Below, piece by piece: positions 21,384 through 30,888 of a stretch of 64,000 nt of DNA. The DNA is from Zizania palustris. Lineage: Eukaryota; Streptophyta; Magnoliopsida; Poales; Poaceae. A program made the position numbers and the translations under genes. A model generated the notes under the pieces. It was not told the origin of the DNA and searched no databases. It worked only from the letters and a program-made list of their open reading frames with translations. Location: assembly GCA_019279435.1 (NCBI GenBank), contig JAAALK010000287.1, forward strand, positions 64,297,144 to 64,361,143, read 5' to 3'. Position 1 is the stretch's first letter, and every line of letters begins with the position of its first letter.

Positions 21384-22061
21384 GTGATGGACATCAACAT
21401 CGTCACGCTACCTGCCGAGTTTGCCCTACCACAGGACGAGGCCGAGGTCGCTCAATTGAACCTCGGTCCGCGCAATGCCATCTTCGAGAAGCCCGAGGAC
21501 TTGACTCGTCATCTAAAGCCCCTCTATGTCAGGGGTCACATCGATGGGAAGCCGATTTCCCAGATGCTCGTCGACGGTGGTGCCACTGTTAACCTAATGC
21601 TTTATTCATTGTTGAAGAAACTTGGCAGGGACGAAGATGACCTAAAGAAGACCAACCTGATGCTCAACGGCTTCAACGGCGAGAGCTCCGAGGCCAAGGG
21701 AGTACTCTCTATGGAGTTGACGGTGGGCAACAAAACATTGCCAACAGCCTTCTTCGTCATCGACGTACAAGGTAATTATAGCGTGTTACTCGGACGCGAC
21801 TGGATTCACGCGAACTGTTGCATTCCCTCTACTCTACAACAGTGCTTAGTACAGTGGGACGACGATGAGGTGGAGGTTATCCCCGCGGATACTTCGGCCC
21901 AAGTAGCTTTGGCCGATGTGTTGGTTGACGCCATCCATAACAAAGTAGAGTGTCTGTCAGGTAGGGATCTTTCGGATTACGATTTTGTTAGCGTATCCGG
22001 AGGGCGGTTTGTACCAGTGTCTGTAAAGCCGGCTGGAGTAGCACGGCTATTTTTGTATTGA
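21384..22061 (+). CDS. pro: Element B aspartic protease
   Basis: Open from the codon after TAG 21381-21383; the likely start is ATG 21387. The active-site block is LVDGGATVNLM (about 21570-21602), with VLLGRDWIHANC about 65 residues later, as usual in Tat-type retropepsins. It ends at TGA 22059-22061; an ATG in another frame at 22067 opens RT. Same frame as gag across the amber codon. It would process the polyprotein inside the particle. Confidence 0.85.
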   Translation: MMDINIVTLPAEFALPQDEAEVAQLNLGPRNAIFEKPEDLTRHLKPLYVRGHIDGKPISQMLVDGGATVNLMLYSLLKKLGRDEDDLKKTNLMLNGFNGESSEAKGVLSMELTVGNKTLPTAFFVIDVQGNYSVLLGRDWIHANCCIPSTLQQCLVQWDDDEVEVIPADTSAQVALADVLVDAIHNKVECLSGRDLSDYDFVSVSGGRFVPVSVKPAGVARLFLY

Positions 22062-22066
22062 TAGTC

Positions 22067-24670
22067 ATGTCTAGCAAGAATAATCTAGATTGGCTAAAGT
22101 CTCGTGTGGAGCAATATCGGTCTAATAAAGATGGTATTGCCGAAGCCATCGAAGAGTTTAGCGAAGTAGAGAAATTAGGGCAAGGTTTTGCGTTGGCCGA
22201 TCCCTTGGAGGAAGTTGATATAGGTAATGGAAGCATCCCAAGGCCGACTTTTGTGAACCAACATTTGCAGCCCAATGAAAAGGCTGAGGTAATAAAGTTA
22301 CTTCGGTCGTATGTCGATTGTTTCACATGGGAGTATAACAAGATGCTAGGGCTAAGCCGCGATCTCGTAGAACATCGGCTGCCCATCAAGTCCGGATTTA
22401 GGCCTTATAAGCAGCCTCCCCGTCGCTTTAATTCGGCCGTCTATGACTTTGTTAAAGAGGAAGTGGAACGACCACTCAAGGCTGAATTTATTAGGCCATG
22501 CAGGTACGCGGAATGGGTTGCTAACATTGTGCCTGTAGAGAAGAAAGGGAGCGGCAAGATACGGGTATGCATTGATTTCAGGGATCTGAACAGAGCCACT
22601 CCAAAAGACGAGTATCTGATGCCGATAGCCGACATGCTGGTCAACGAGGCTTCGGGTCATAAGGTACTAAGTTTTCTTGATGGCAATGCTGGTTATAATC
22701 AAATCTTTATGGACAAAGAGGACGTCTATAAGACTGCCTTTCGATGCCCTGGTTTTGTCAGTTTGTTCGAGTGGGTCATCATGACTTTTGGTTTGAAAAA
22801 TGTCGGTGCCACGTATCAGCGCGCTATGAACTTAATCTTTCATGACTTGTTAGGAGTTATGTTAGAAGTTTACATCGATGGTGTCGTGGTCAAGTCGGAT
22901 GCTATGTGAAACCATTTAGCCGATTTGAAGGTTGCTTTCGACAGGATGCGACAGTATGGGTTGAAAATGAACCCACTCAAGTGTGCTTTTGGTGTGTCGG
23001 CGAGTAAATTCTTAGGCTTCATGATTCATGAGAGAGGCCTAGGAATTGATCCTAAGAGACTTTAAAAGATTAGAAACGTTGCAGCGCCGACATGCAAGAA
23101 GGATGTACAAAAGTTGCTAAGCAAGTTGAACTATTTGCGTCGCTTTATATCCAACTTGTCCGGCAAGATTGATGCCTTTGTCCCTATACTCCGGCTAAAA
23201 AACGAAGCCGAGTTCACTTGGGGGGCAAGCCAGCAAAGTGCTTTTGAGAAGATCAAGGAGTGCTTGTCATCACCGCCCGTGGTGAGAGCACCCAAGGCCA
23301 GGATTCCGTTTCGGCTATACATCGCCGCTGAAGATAGCGTGATCGGGGTCGTGCTTACCCAGGAGGTGGAGGGGAAGGAGTACATCATCACATTCTTGAG
23401 TCGCCGCCTGCTGGACGCCGAAACCAGGTACACGTGCACCAAGTTACGCCATTATCTTCTCCCCACCACATGTGTTGTCGTTTGCCAGACCGATGTTATA
23501 AAGCACATGTTACAGAAGCCGATTCTAAGTGGAAGAATCGGAAAATGGGCTTACGCATTGATCGAATACGATTTGGTCTACGAGCCCCTAAGAGCAATGA
23601 AAGGCCAAGTCGTAGCCAACTTTATAGTTGATCATCACGTAGATGTTAGCTGGAGTGGTGCTATTGCTCTAGTTGAGGTAGTACCATGGAGAATCTATTT
23701 TGATGGTTCGGCTTGCAAGAGTGGCCAAGGTATTGGAGTGGTTCTCATATCACCTAATGGTATGCGCTTTGAAACCTCGGCCCGACTAGAGTTTCCTTCC
23801 ACTAATAACCAAGCCGAATACGAGGCTTTGTTGCTAGGTCTTGAACTACTAGAGTCTGTAGGCGCTAAACATGTTCACGCGTATGGAGATTCATTATTAG
23901 TAGTACAACAAGTAGCTAGGAATGCTCAATGTTTTAATGGCTTGCTGAATAGCTACTTGGACAAGTGTCTAGACATAGTTGCTACTTTTGATGATTTCAA
24001 AATATCTCACGTGTCAAGAGAAGCCAATTTAGTCGCTAATGATTTGGCTCAACAAGCATCTGGCTACCAAGTCAGGAGAGGGAAATTTTCTGTATTGGAG
24101 AAGCTGGTGTTTAGTCTCACTACCGAGGCCAGTAACAATGGGCAGGCGCACCCTCCGGGTCGAACCCTTCGGGTCACCGAAGGTCACCGCACGCCGAAGC
24201 CCCTAGATCGGAGTACTCTGCCGATCAAAGGATCTGGCATGCTGGAGCCCATAGTGCGAAGTCTCCCAGACGGAGAAGGCTCCCCGGAGTCTGAACCCTC
24301 CGGAGGGCTTCGGCCCAGCACACTCCGAACGACCATCTCGGCCAGGCTTCGGCGGGAGCTGGAATGGCTCGGGGGGCACCTCGAAGTCAGTAGCTTAGAA
24401 GTTTTTTCTGAAGGAGGACCAGCGAGGCCCTCTCAAACCTGTAAGGGCGATTGGAGAGTCCCAATCATCCAATACTTGAGAGACCCTAGCCGAAGGGTTG
24501 ATCGGAAGGTTCGGCGACAAGCGTTCAAATTCGTGTTGCTAGATGACACATTGTATCACCGAACCATCGACGGAGTGCTATTAAAGTGTTTAGACCATGA
24601 GCAGTCCCAAGTGGCTACAGGAGAAGTCCATGAGGGGCTTTGCGGCACTCATCAATCAGTCCAAAAATGA
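22067..24670 (+). pseudogene. pol: Element B RT, RNase H and second RNase H
   Basis: RT motifs CIDFRDLNRATPKDEY, SFLDGNAGYNQIF and FGLKNVGATYQRAMN are present, but the catalytic box reads YIDG (about 22872-22883) where B2 has YIDD. TGA at 22907-22909 and TAA near 23064 break the frame. A 36-bp in-frame deletion at about 23430 removes 12 residues of RNase H that B2 keeps. The second, archaeal-like RNase H is seen as IYFDGSACKSGQGIGVVL and LEFPSTNNQAEYEALLLG (about 23690-23850). A GC-rich linker leads to integrase. A 1-base loss near 24665 shifts the frame at the integrase N-terminus. Confidence 0.87.
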
Positions 24671-25704
24671 GTTGGATGCTCAAAAGAGCGGGTTTTTATT
24701 GGCCGACTATGACTGCAGATTGTTTCAAGTACTATAGAGGGTGTGAGGCATGTCAGAGGTTTGGCAACATCTAGTTGGCTCCTGCCTCATTGCTCAATCC
24801 TATTGTCAAGCCATGGTCATTTCGAGGTTGGGGTTTAGACTTCGTCGGCCAGATCTACCCATCTTCCTCAAAAGGGCATCGGTTCGTGTTGATGGCGACG
24901 GATTATTTCACCAAGTGGACCGAGGCCGTACCTCTCAAGAACATGACTCACGATGAGGTACGTGATTTTATTTTAAAGCACATCATACATAGATTCAGCA
25001 TCCCTCAAACTCTTACTACGGATCAGGGTAGTTCGTTTGTTTCTAAAGAAGTAAGGGACTTCGTCGAATACTATGGCATTAAGTTGATAAACTCTTCACC
25101 TTACTATGCTCAGGCCAATGGTCAGGCCGAGTCTAGTAATAAAACTGTGATTAAGCTTATTAAGAAGAAAATTGAGGAGTTTCCTAAAAGGTGGCATGAG
25201 GTGCTTTCCGAGGCGCTATGGGCTTGTAGGATTGCAAAGCATGGTGCTACCAAGGTCAGTCCATATGAGTTGGTATATGGACAAGAGGCCGTTCTGACCG
25301 TCGAGGTAGATCTTGGCTCCTTAAGAGTGTTAAAGCAAGACGGCTTATCGGTCGACGAATATGAAACTCTTCTAAAGGATAATCTAGAGGAAGTGACCGA
25401 TAAGAGACTAAGGGCTTTAGAAGCCATAGAAGTAGACAAGAAGAGAGTAGCTAAGGCCTACAATAAGAAGGATAAGCCAAAATCGTTTCAAATAGGAGAC
25501 TTGGTGTGGAAAACAATTTTACCCTTAGGCACGAAGAATCCCAAAATTGGTAAATGGTCACCTAGTTGGGAAGGTCCTTTTAAGATAGCCGAAATCGCTC
25601 TCGGCAACGCATACGTGCTGGAATCCCTGCAGGGAGATCGGTTTCGAAGAGCTTTGAATGGTAGGTACTTGAAAAGGTATTTCCCAAGTGTGTGGCAAAC
25701 ATAA
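24671..25704 (+). pseudogene. int: Element B integrase
   Basis: Continuation of the integrase after the frameshift near 24665, with TAG near 24772. From 24775 it is open to 25704: catalytic core with GLDFVGQIYPSS, TTDQGSSFVS and GQAESSNKTVIKLIKKK, then a C-terminal domain with FQIGDLVWK and WEGPFKIAE. The B2 copy (30889-32232) is open throughout and was used as guide. Confidence 0.86.
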
Positions 25705-25772
25705 AAGTAGCAAAAAGCTGATACGAATGGTATCGTTTTCAGCTCGTTGTGCTTTTAGTTCACTAGTTCACT

Positions 25773-25789
25773 AAAAGGCAGGGGGCATG
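25773..25789 (+). other. Element B polypurine tract
   Basis: AAAAGGCAGGGGGCATG sits directly before the 3' LTR. The same sequence precedes the B2 LTR at 32303-32319. Confidence 0.75.
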
Positions 25790-26003
25790 TGTTGATAGCA
25801 AAAAATGGCATTAATGGCTAGATTGTCAAAATATCAATTTTTGGTGATTTGGGCTGAAAGTACACATGTCTAGGGTCTATCTGAAGCCCTACAGGGCCGA
25901 AGTCCATTGAGTTATGGGCTCTGAAAGCCTCTAGCCAGCCCATGGGCTTTGGCCAGGAAGCCTTCAGAGGCCCACGCTGCCAAAGCTTTGGAAGCCTTCG
26001 GAG

Positions 26004-26168
26004 GCCCACGCTGCCGAAGCTTCGGCCCGAGGAACAAGCCTCGACGGGCCTGGCCGAAGCCCACACTACCAAAGCTTCGGCACGAGGAACAAGCCTCGAC
26101 GGGCTTGTCCGAAGCCCACGCTACCGAAGTTTGGGCCCGAGGAGCAGGCCTCGACGGGCCTGGCTGAA
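26004..26168 (+). repeat. 55-bp tandem repeat, three units, in B LTR
   Basis: Units 26004-26058, 26059-26113 and 26114-26168 all begin GCCCAC and carry CGAGGAnCA and CCTCGACGGGC. The first contains the 12-bp palindrome CCGAAGCTTCGG at 26014-26025. The array is upstream of the TATA box. B2 has one unit at about 32501-32555. Confidence 0.85.
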
Positions 26169-26891
26169 GCCCTAGAATTGGATGCGTCTCCAGGTCAATC
26201 TTTATCTCTATCTGGCCGGATTAATTGTAGATTAGATTAGGAATCAAACCCCTATAAGTAGAGAGTCATGGCCGGCGTGAGAAGTCCCCCCCAACTCAAA
26301 CCAAACCAAATCCCATGCTTTGATCGTATTTACTTTACCTTTATTTTAATGTACCTCTTCGTGGGTTTGCTTGGAAGCCCTCCGTCGGCCACTACGGAAC
26401 AGTGGTAATCCGTGTTACTTCGCCTGTGAAGTATCCGTTAATCTACATAATAGATTGTTATCGCCTTGTTACTTCGCCTGTGAAGTATCCGCTAATCTAC
26501 GTAACAGATTGCTACCTTCGCTACCCGTGCAACACTTAGCAAAATTCGGTCCTCAGGCCGAATTGGCACTTCACATCGTCTCTGTTGCAAGTTCGCACGT
26601 TTGGAGCCCCTTCGCCGGAGGTGTCCGGAGCTGAGAGCCGGTTCCAGAGGTCCCCAGGACACCCTTCGACAAGACCGCAGGCTTCGGCAACAGGCTTCGC
26701 CAGCATACTTCGTCACAACAGGCTTCGCCATGACCCCACTCCGCATAGGACGAAGTTGCACTCATGAGTGGCCTTCGCGTCATTGTCTCATAGATTGTTG
26801 TATCAGAGATATCACGCCGAACCCCGTTGTTCGGAGGTGATCATCGAGTCCAGATCCGTTCGGAGTTCATCTTCGACCGAATCAGTCTGAA

Positions 26892-26986
26892 CGCCGAAGC
26901 ACCCTTCGGCGGAGCACTTCACGCTGAATGCCGAAGCACCCTTCGGCGGAGCACTTCGCACCGGACGCCGAAGGTACCCTTCGGCG
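26892..26986 (+). repeat. Three hairpins near U5 end of B LTR
   Basis: CGCCGAAG...CTTCGGCG (26892-26911), GCCGAAG...CTTCGGC (26930-26947) and CGCCGAAGG-TAC-CCTTCGGCG (26966-26986, 9-bp stem, GGTACC at its apex). B2 keeps related hairpins at about 33291-33310 and 33329-33347. In the genomic RNA they would fall in the 5' leader. Confidence 0.75.
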
Positions 26987-27244
26987 CACCCTTCGCACCA
27001 GACTTCGAACCAGGCGGGCTCTGACTAGTTTGTTGATTTTATTCCGTTTAATCTATTTCTTTCGGCTAATTGGATTATTTTGTGTAATCTGGTTGCCTGG
27101 CGACTCCACCCCCCCCTTATCACTATTAAGGGTAGTCGGAACGTGACGTCGGTGCCACGTCACGCTTAAGCCCGTCCCTAAGTATCCGTGCACTTTTGGA
27201 TCGTCGGACTGACCCAAGTGCGGGGGCACATTTTCGTGTCAACA

Positions 27245-27388
27245 GAAATCTGCCCTCGACTAGCTACAAGACAGGTATGGAGGGCGAAGCCGGTTGAGAT
27301 AACCAACCCAGCTCGTAGTCCGAGCGACGACGACGATGACATGCTCGACGACGATTACTCGCCCATCTCCGAGGGGCCCGCACTCTAG
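27245..27388 (+). pseudogene. gag: Element B2 gag C-terminal end
   Basis: Matches 21238-21383 of B: a charged segment, then DDDDDMLDDDYSPISEG and TAG 27386-27388. The 5' part is separated by the B insertion and lies off-window. Confidence 0.8.
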
Positions 27389-28565
27389 GCGATGGACATC
27401 AACATCGTCACACTACCCGCCGAGTTCGCCCTGCCGCAGGACGAGGCCGAGGTCGCTCAATTGAACCTCGGCCCACGCAACGCCATCTTTGAGAAGCCCA
27501 AGGACTCGGCTCGCCATTTGAAGCCTCTGTACGTTAGAGGTCACATCGATGGAAAGCCGATATCCCGAATGCTCGTCGACGGTGGTGCCACTGTTAACTT
27601 AATGCCTTACTCGTTGTTGAAGAAACTTGCAGGGACGAAGATGATCTGAAGAAAACTAACTTGATGCTCAATGGCTTCAATGGCGAGAGCTCTGAGGCCA
27701 AGGGTGTACTCTCCATGGAGTTGACGGTGGGCAATAAGACATTGCCAATGGCATTTTTCATCGTCGATGTGCAAGGTAACTGTTGGCGTAAAAGATTACG
27801 CTAACAGGTTTCTGTAGAAAAGAAACTAACAAACGAAGTGTTTGCGAAGCAAACTGTTCTAAGCCTCCGAAAGGATAATAGCTTAGAATAGTTCGAAAGT
27901 GCGTATTGAATCACTTGTAATCGGTCCCTATTACAGGGTGAAATGGGGGGTATTTATAGGCCTAAACATTAAGGAAACGACCTATTTACCCCTCTATTAC
28001 AACCGACATTAAGGAAACTATTCGGTTTCCTTAATAGGGCTAAAATGGTAAAAGACTAATCTAATAAGATAGAAGATAAGTCTTCCATCTTAGCTGGCAG
28101 AAAAGATCCTGAAGGGCTTTGGTTCGAAGACATACTTTGAACTAGTGCCTGTCTTCGGGCTTCGAACGAGGTTCTGGGCATCTTCGAAGATGGTCTTCGG
28201 ACAATCTTCGAATTGGTTGACTGCCTTTAGGCTGCTTCGGCAATAACCCCGAAGATGAGATATTTTCCCCCAACAGTAACTACAGCGTGTTGCTTGGGCG
28301 TGACTGGATTCATGTGAATTGCTGCATTCCTTCTACCCTACACCATTGCCTGATTCAGTGAGACGACGATGAGGTAGAGGTCATTCCCGCGGATACTTCG
28401 GCCCAAGTAGAATTGTCTAATGTATCGGTTAACGTCGTCCATAATAAAGTAGAGTGTCTGTCAGGCAAAGATCTCTCGGATTACGATTTTGTTAGCGTAT
28501 CCGGAGGGCGTTTTGCTCCAGTGTCTGTAAAGCCAGCTGGTGTAGCACAGCTATTTTTGTATTAA
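27389..28565 (+). pseudogene. pro: Element B2 protease, interrupted
   Basis: ATG at 27392, active-site LVDGGATVNLM near 27575-27605. A missing G near 27629 shifts the frame to a stop at 27649. The coding sequence is then split by a solo LTR between duplicated gtaac (27776-27780 and 28276-28280) and resumes with the VLLGRDW equivalent. TGA near 28361 replaces Trp. The frame ends at TAA 28563-28565, five bases before the RT ATG. Confidence 0.85.
27781..28275 (+). mobile_element. Solo LTR (495 bp) in B2 protease
   Basis: Starts TGTTGG and ends CCAACA, flanked by perfect 5-bp duplications gtaac; absent from the matching site in B (about 21775). TATTTATA at 27951-27958 may be its TATA box. No primer site, polypurine tract or coding sequence, so a solo LTR left by recombination is the simplest reading; a short non-autonomous element is the alternative. 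Rich in TTCGAAG and CTTCGG near its right end. Orientation is inferred from the TATA-like sequence. Confidence 0.8.
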
Positions 28566-28570
28566 TAGTC

Positions 28571-30736
28571 ATGTCTAGCAAGAGTAATCTATATTGGTTA
28601 AAGTCTCGGGTAGAGCAGTATCGGTCTAATAAAGACGGTATTGTCGAGGCCATCGGGGACTTTAGCGAAGTAGAGAAATTAGGACAAGGTTTTGCGTCAG
28701 CCGATCCCTTGGAGGAAGTTGACATAGGTAATGGTAGCATCCCGAGGCCGACTTTTGTAAACCAACATTTACAGCCTGATGAAAAGGCTGAAGTAATAAA
28801 GTTACTTTGGTCGTATGTCGATTGTTTCACATGGGAGTATAGCGAGATGGCAGGACTAATACGCGAGCTCGTGGAGCATCTACTACCCATCAAGTCCGGA
28901 TTTAGGCCTTATAAGCAGCCTCCTCGTCGCTTTAACTCGGCCATCTATGACCAAGTTAAAGAAGAAGTAGAGCGACTGCTTAAGACTGAATTTATTAGGC
29001 CATGCGGGTACGCGGAATGGATTGCTAACATTGTGCCTGTAGAGAAGAAAGGGAGCGGCAATATACGGGTATGTATTGATTTTAGAGATCTGAACAGAGC
29101 CACTCCGAAAGATGAGTATCCAATGCCAATAGCCGACATGCTAATCAACGATTCTTCAGGACACAAGGTACTGAGTTTTCTTGATGGCAATGCTGGTTAT
29201 AATCAAATCTTTATGGCCAAAGAGGACGTCTACAAGACTGCCTTTCGATGCCCTAGTTTTGTCAGTTTATTCGAGTGGGTCGTTATGACTTTTGGTTTGA
29301 AGAATGCCGGCACCACGTATCAGCGCGCTATGAACTTAATCTTTCATGACTTGCTAGGGGTTATGTTAGAAGTTTACATCGATGATGTTGTAGTCAAATC
29401 GGACGCTATGGGAAACCATTTAGCCGATTTAAAGGTTGCTTTTGATAGAATGCGACAGTATGGTTTGAAAATGAACCCGCTCAAGTGTGCCTTTGGTGTG
29501 TCGTCGTGTAAGTTCTTAGGTTTCATGATTCACGAGAGAGGCATAGAAATTGATCCTAAGAGGCTTGAGAAGATTAGAAACATTGCAGCGCCGACATGCA
29601 AAAAGGACATACAGAAGTTGCTAGGCAAGATGAACTATTTGCGTCGCTTTATATCCAACTTGTCCGGCAAGATTGATGCCTTTGTCCCCATACTCCGGCT
29701 AAGGGACGAAGCCGAGTTCACTTGGGGGTCAAGCCAGCAAAGTGCCTTTGAGAAAATTAAGGAGTGCTTGTCATCACCGCCTGTGGTGAGGGCACCCAAG
29801 GCCGGGATTACATTTCTGCTATACATCACCGCTGAAGATGGGGTGATCGGGGCCGTGCTAACCCAGGAGGTAGAGGGTAAAGAGTACATCATCACGTTCT
29901 TGAGCCACCGCCTGCTGGATGCCGAAACCAGGTACGCGTTTGTGGAACGGTTGTGTTTATCACTTTACTACACGTGCACCAAATTACGCCATTATCTTCT
30001 CCCTACCACATGTGTTTTCGTTTGCCAAACCGATGTTATAAAGCACATGTTACAAAAGTCGATTCTAAGTGGAAGAATCGGAAAATGGGCTTACGCGTTG
30101 ATTGAGTACGACTTGGCCTACAAACCACTGAGGGCAGTGAAAGGCCAAATCATAGCCAACTTTATAGTTGATCACCACATAGATGTCAGCTGGAGTGACA
30201 ATATTGCTCTGGTTGAGGTAGTGCCATGGAAACTGTATTTTGATGGTTTGGTTTGCAAGAGTGGCCGAGGTATTGGTGTGGTTCTCATATCACCTAATGG
30301 AATGCACTTTGAGACTTTGGCCCGTCTAGAGTTTCCTTCCACTAATAACCATGTTGAATACGAAGCTTTATTGCTAGGTCTTGAATTACTAGAATCTGTA
30401 GGTGCTAGACATGTTCACGCATATGGTGATTCCTTGTTAGTAGTGCAACAAGTAACTAAAAGTGCTCAATGCTTTAACGGCTTGATGAATAGTTACTTGG
30501 ATAAATGTCTAGACATAGTTGCTGCTTTTGATGACTTCAAAATCTCTCACGTGTCAAGAGAAGCCAATTCGGTCGCAAATGATTTGGCTCAACAAGCATC
30601 TGGTTACCAAGTCAGGAGAGGAAAATTTTCTGTATTGGAGAAGCCGGTGCTTGGTCTCACTGCCGAAGCCAGTGACAGTGGGCAAGCGCACCCTCCGGCC
30701 GCCAAAGGCCACTGCGTGCCGAGGTCCCTAGACTAG
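28571..30736 (+). CDS. pol: Element B2 RT, RNase H and second RNase H (721 codons)
   Basis: ATG 28571 opens a frame with RT motifs CIDFRDLNRATPKDEYPM, FLDGNAGYNQIF, FGLKNAGTTYQRAMN and the intact catalytic YIDDVVVKS (about 29380). RNase H (TAEDGVIGAVLTQ, FLSHRLLDAETRYAFVERL) is followed by an archaeal-like RNase H (LYFDGLVCKSGRGIGVVL, NNHVEYEALLLG, YGDSLLVVQQ). The frame ends at TAG 30734-30736 in the linker before integrase. In B the matching linker is open, so this stop is a lesion or allele-level change. Best preserved RT of the family here. Confidence 0.88.
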   Translation: MSSKSNLYWLKSRVEQYRSNKDGIVEAIGDFSEVEKLGQGFASADPLEEVDIGNGSIPRPTFVNQHLQPDEKAEVIKLLWSYVDCFTWEYSEMAGLIRELVEHLLPIKSGFRPYKQPPRRFNSAIYDQVKEEVERLLKTEFIRPCGYAEWIANIVPVEKKGSGNIRVCIDFRDLNRATPKDEYPMPIADMLINDSSGHKVLSFLDGNAGYNQIFMAKEDVYKTAFRCPSFVSLFEWVVMTFGLKNAGTTYQRAMNLIFHDLLGVMLEVYIDDVVVKSDAMGNHLADLKVAFDRMRQYGLKMNPLKCAFGVSSCKFLGFMIHERGIEIDPKRLEKIRNIAAPTCKKDIQKLLGKMNYLRRFISNLSGKIDAFVPILRLRDEAEFTWGSSQQSAFEKIKECLSSPPVVRAPKAGITFLLYITAEDGVIGAVLTQEVEGKEYIITFLSHRLLDAETRYAFVERLCLSLYYTCTKLRHYLLPTTCVFVCQTDVIKHMLQKSILSGRIGKWAYALIEYDLAYKPLRAVKGQIIANFIVDHHIDVSWSDNIALVEVVPWKLYFDGLVCKSGRGIGVVLISPNGMHFETLARLEFPSTNNHVEYEALLLGLELLESVGARHVHAYGDSLLVVQQVTKSAQCFNGLMNSYLDKCLDIVAAFDDFKISHVSREANSVANDLAQQASGYQVRRGKFSVLEKPVLGLTAEASDSGQAHPPAAKGHCVPRSLD

Positions 30737-30888
30737 GGTACTCTGCCAACCAAGGGACCTGGCACGCCGGAGGCCGTAAGACAAAGCCTCCCGCACGGTG
30801 GGGGATCCTGGGAGTCTGAACCCTCCGGAGGGCTTCGGCCCCACACACTCCGAATGGCCAGTCCGGCCAGGCTTCGGTAGGAGCAGGG

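Larger units (their letters stand above)
20610..27244 (+). mobile_element. Element B, right segment, with 3' LTR
   Basis: Starts with the second copy of the A target duplication (20610-20614) and continues the B gag in phase. It then carries protease, RT, RNase H, a second RNase H, integrase, a polypurine tract and the 3' LTR. The sequence right after its LTR (from 27245) is the gag/protease junction of a second family member, B2, so B appears to be inserted in B2; the expected duplication would be gaaat (27245-27249), with its partner off-window. Two RNase H domains fit the Tat lineage. Confidence 0.88.
25790..27244 (+). repeat. Element B 3' LTR (1455 bp)
   Basis: Starts TGTTGA and ends TCAACA, a 6-bp inverted terminus (a start at 25788 is also possible). 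Homologous to the 1285-bp B2 LTR; the extra length comes partly from a 55-bp tandem repeat. TATA-like TATAAGTA is at 26263-26270 (B2: TATAAATA 32653-32660). A 54-bp duplication with TTACTTCGC starts at 26415 and 26469 and is kept in B2. Hairpins lie near the U5 end. Confidence 0.88.
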
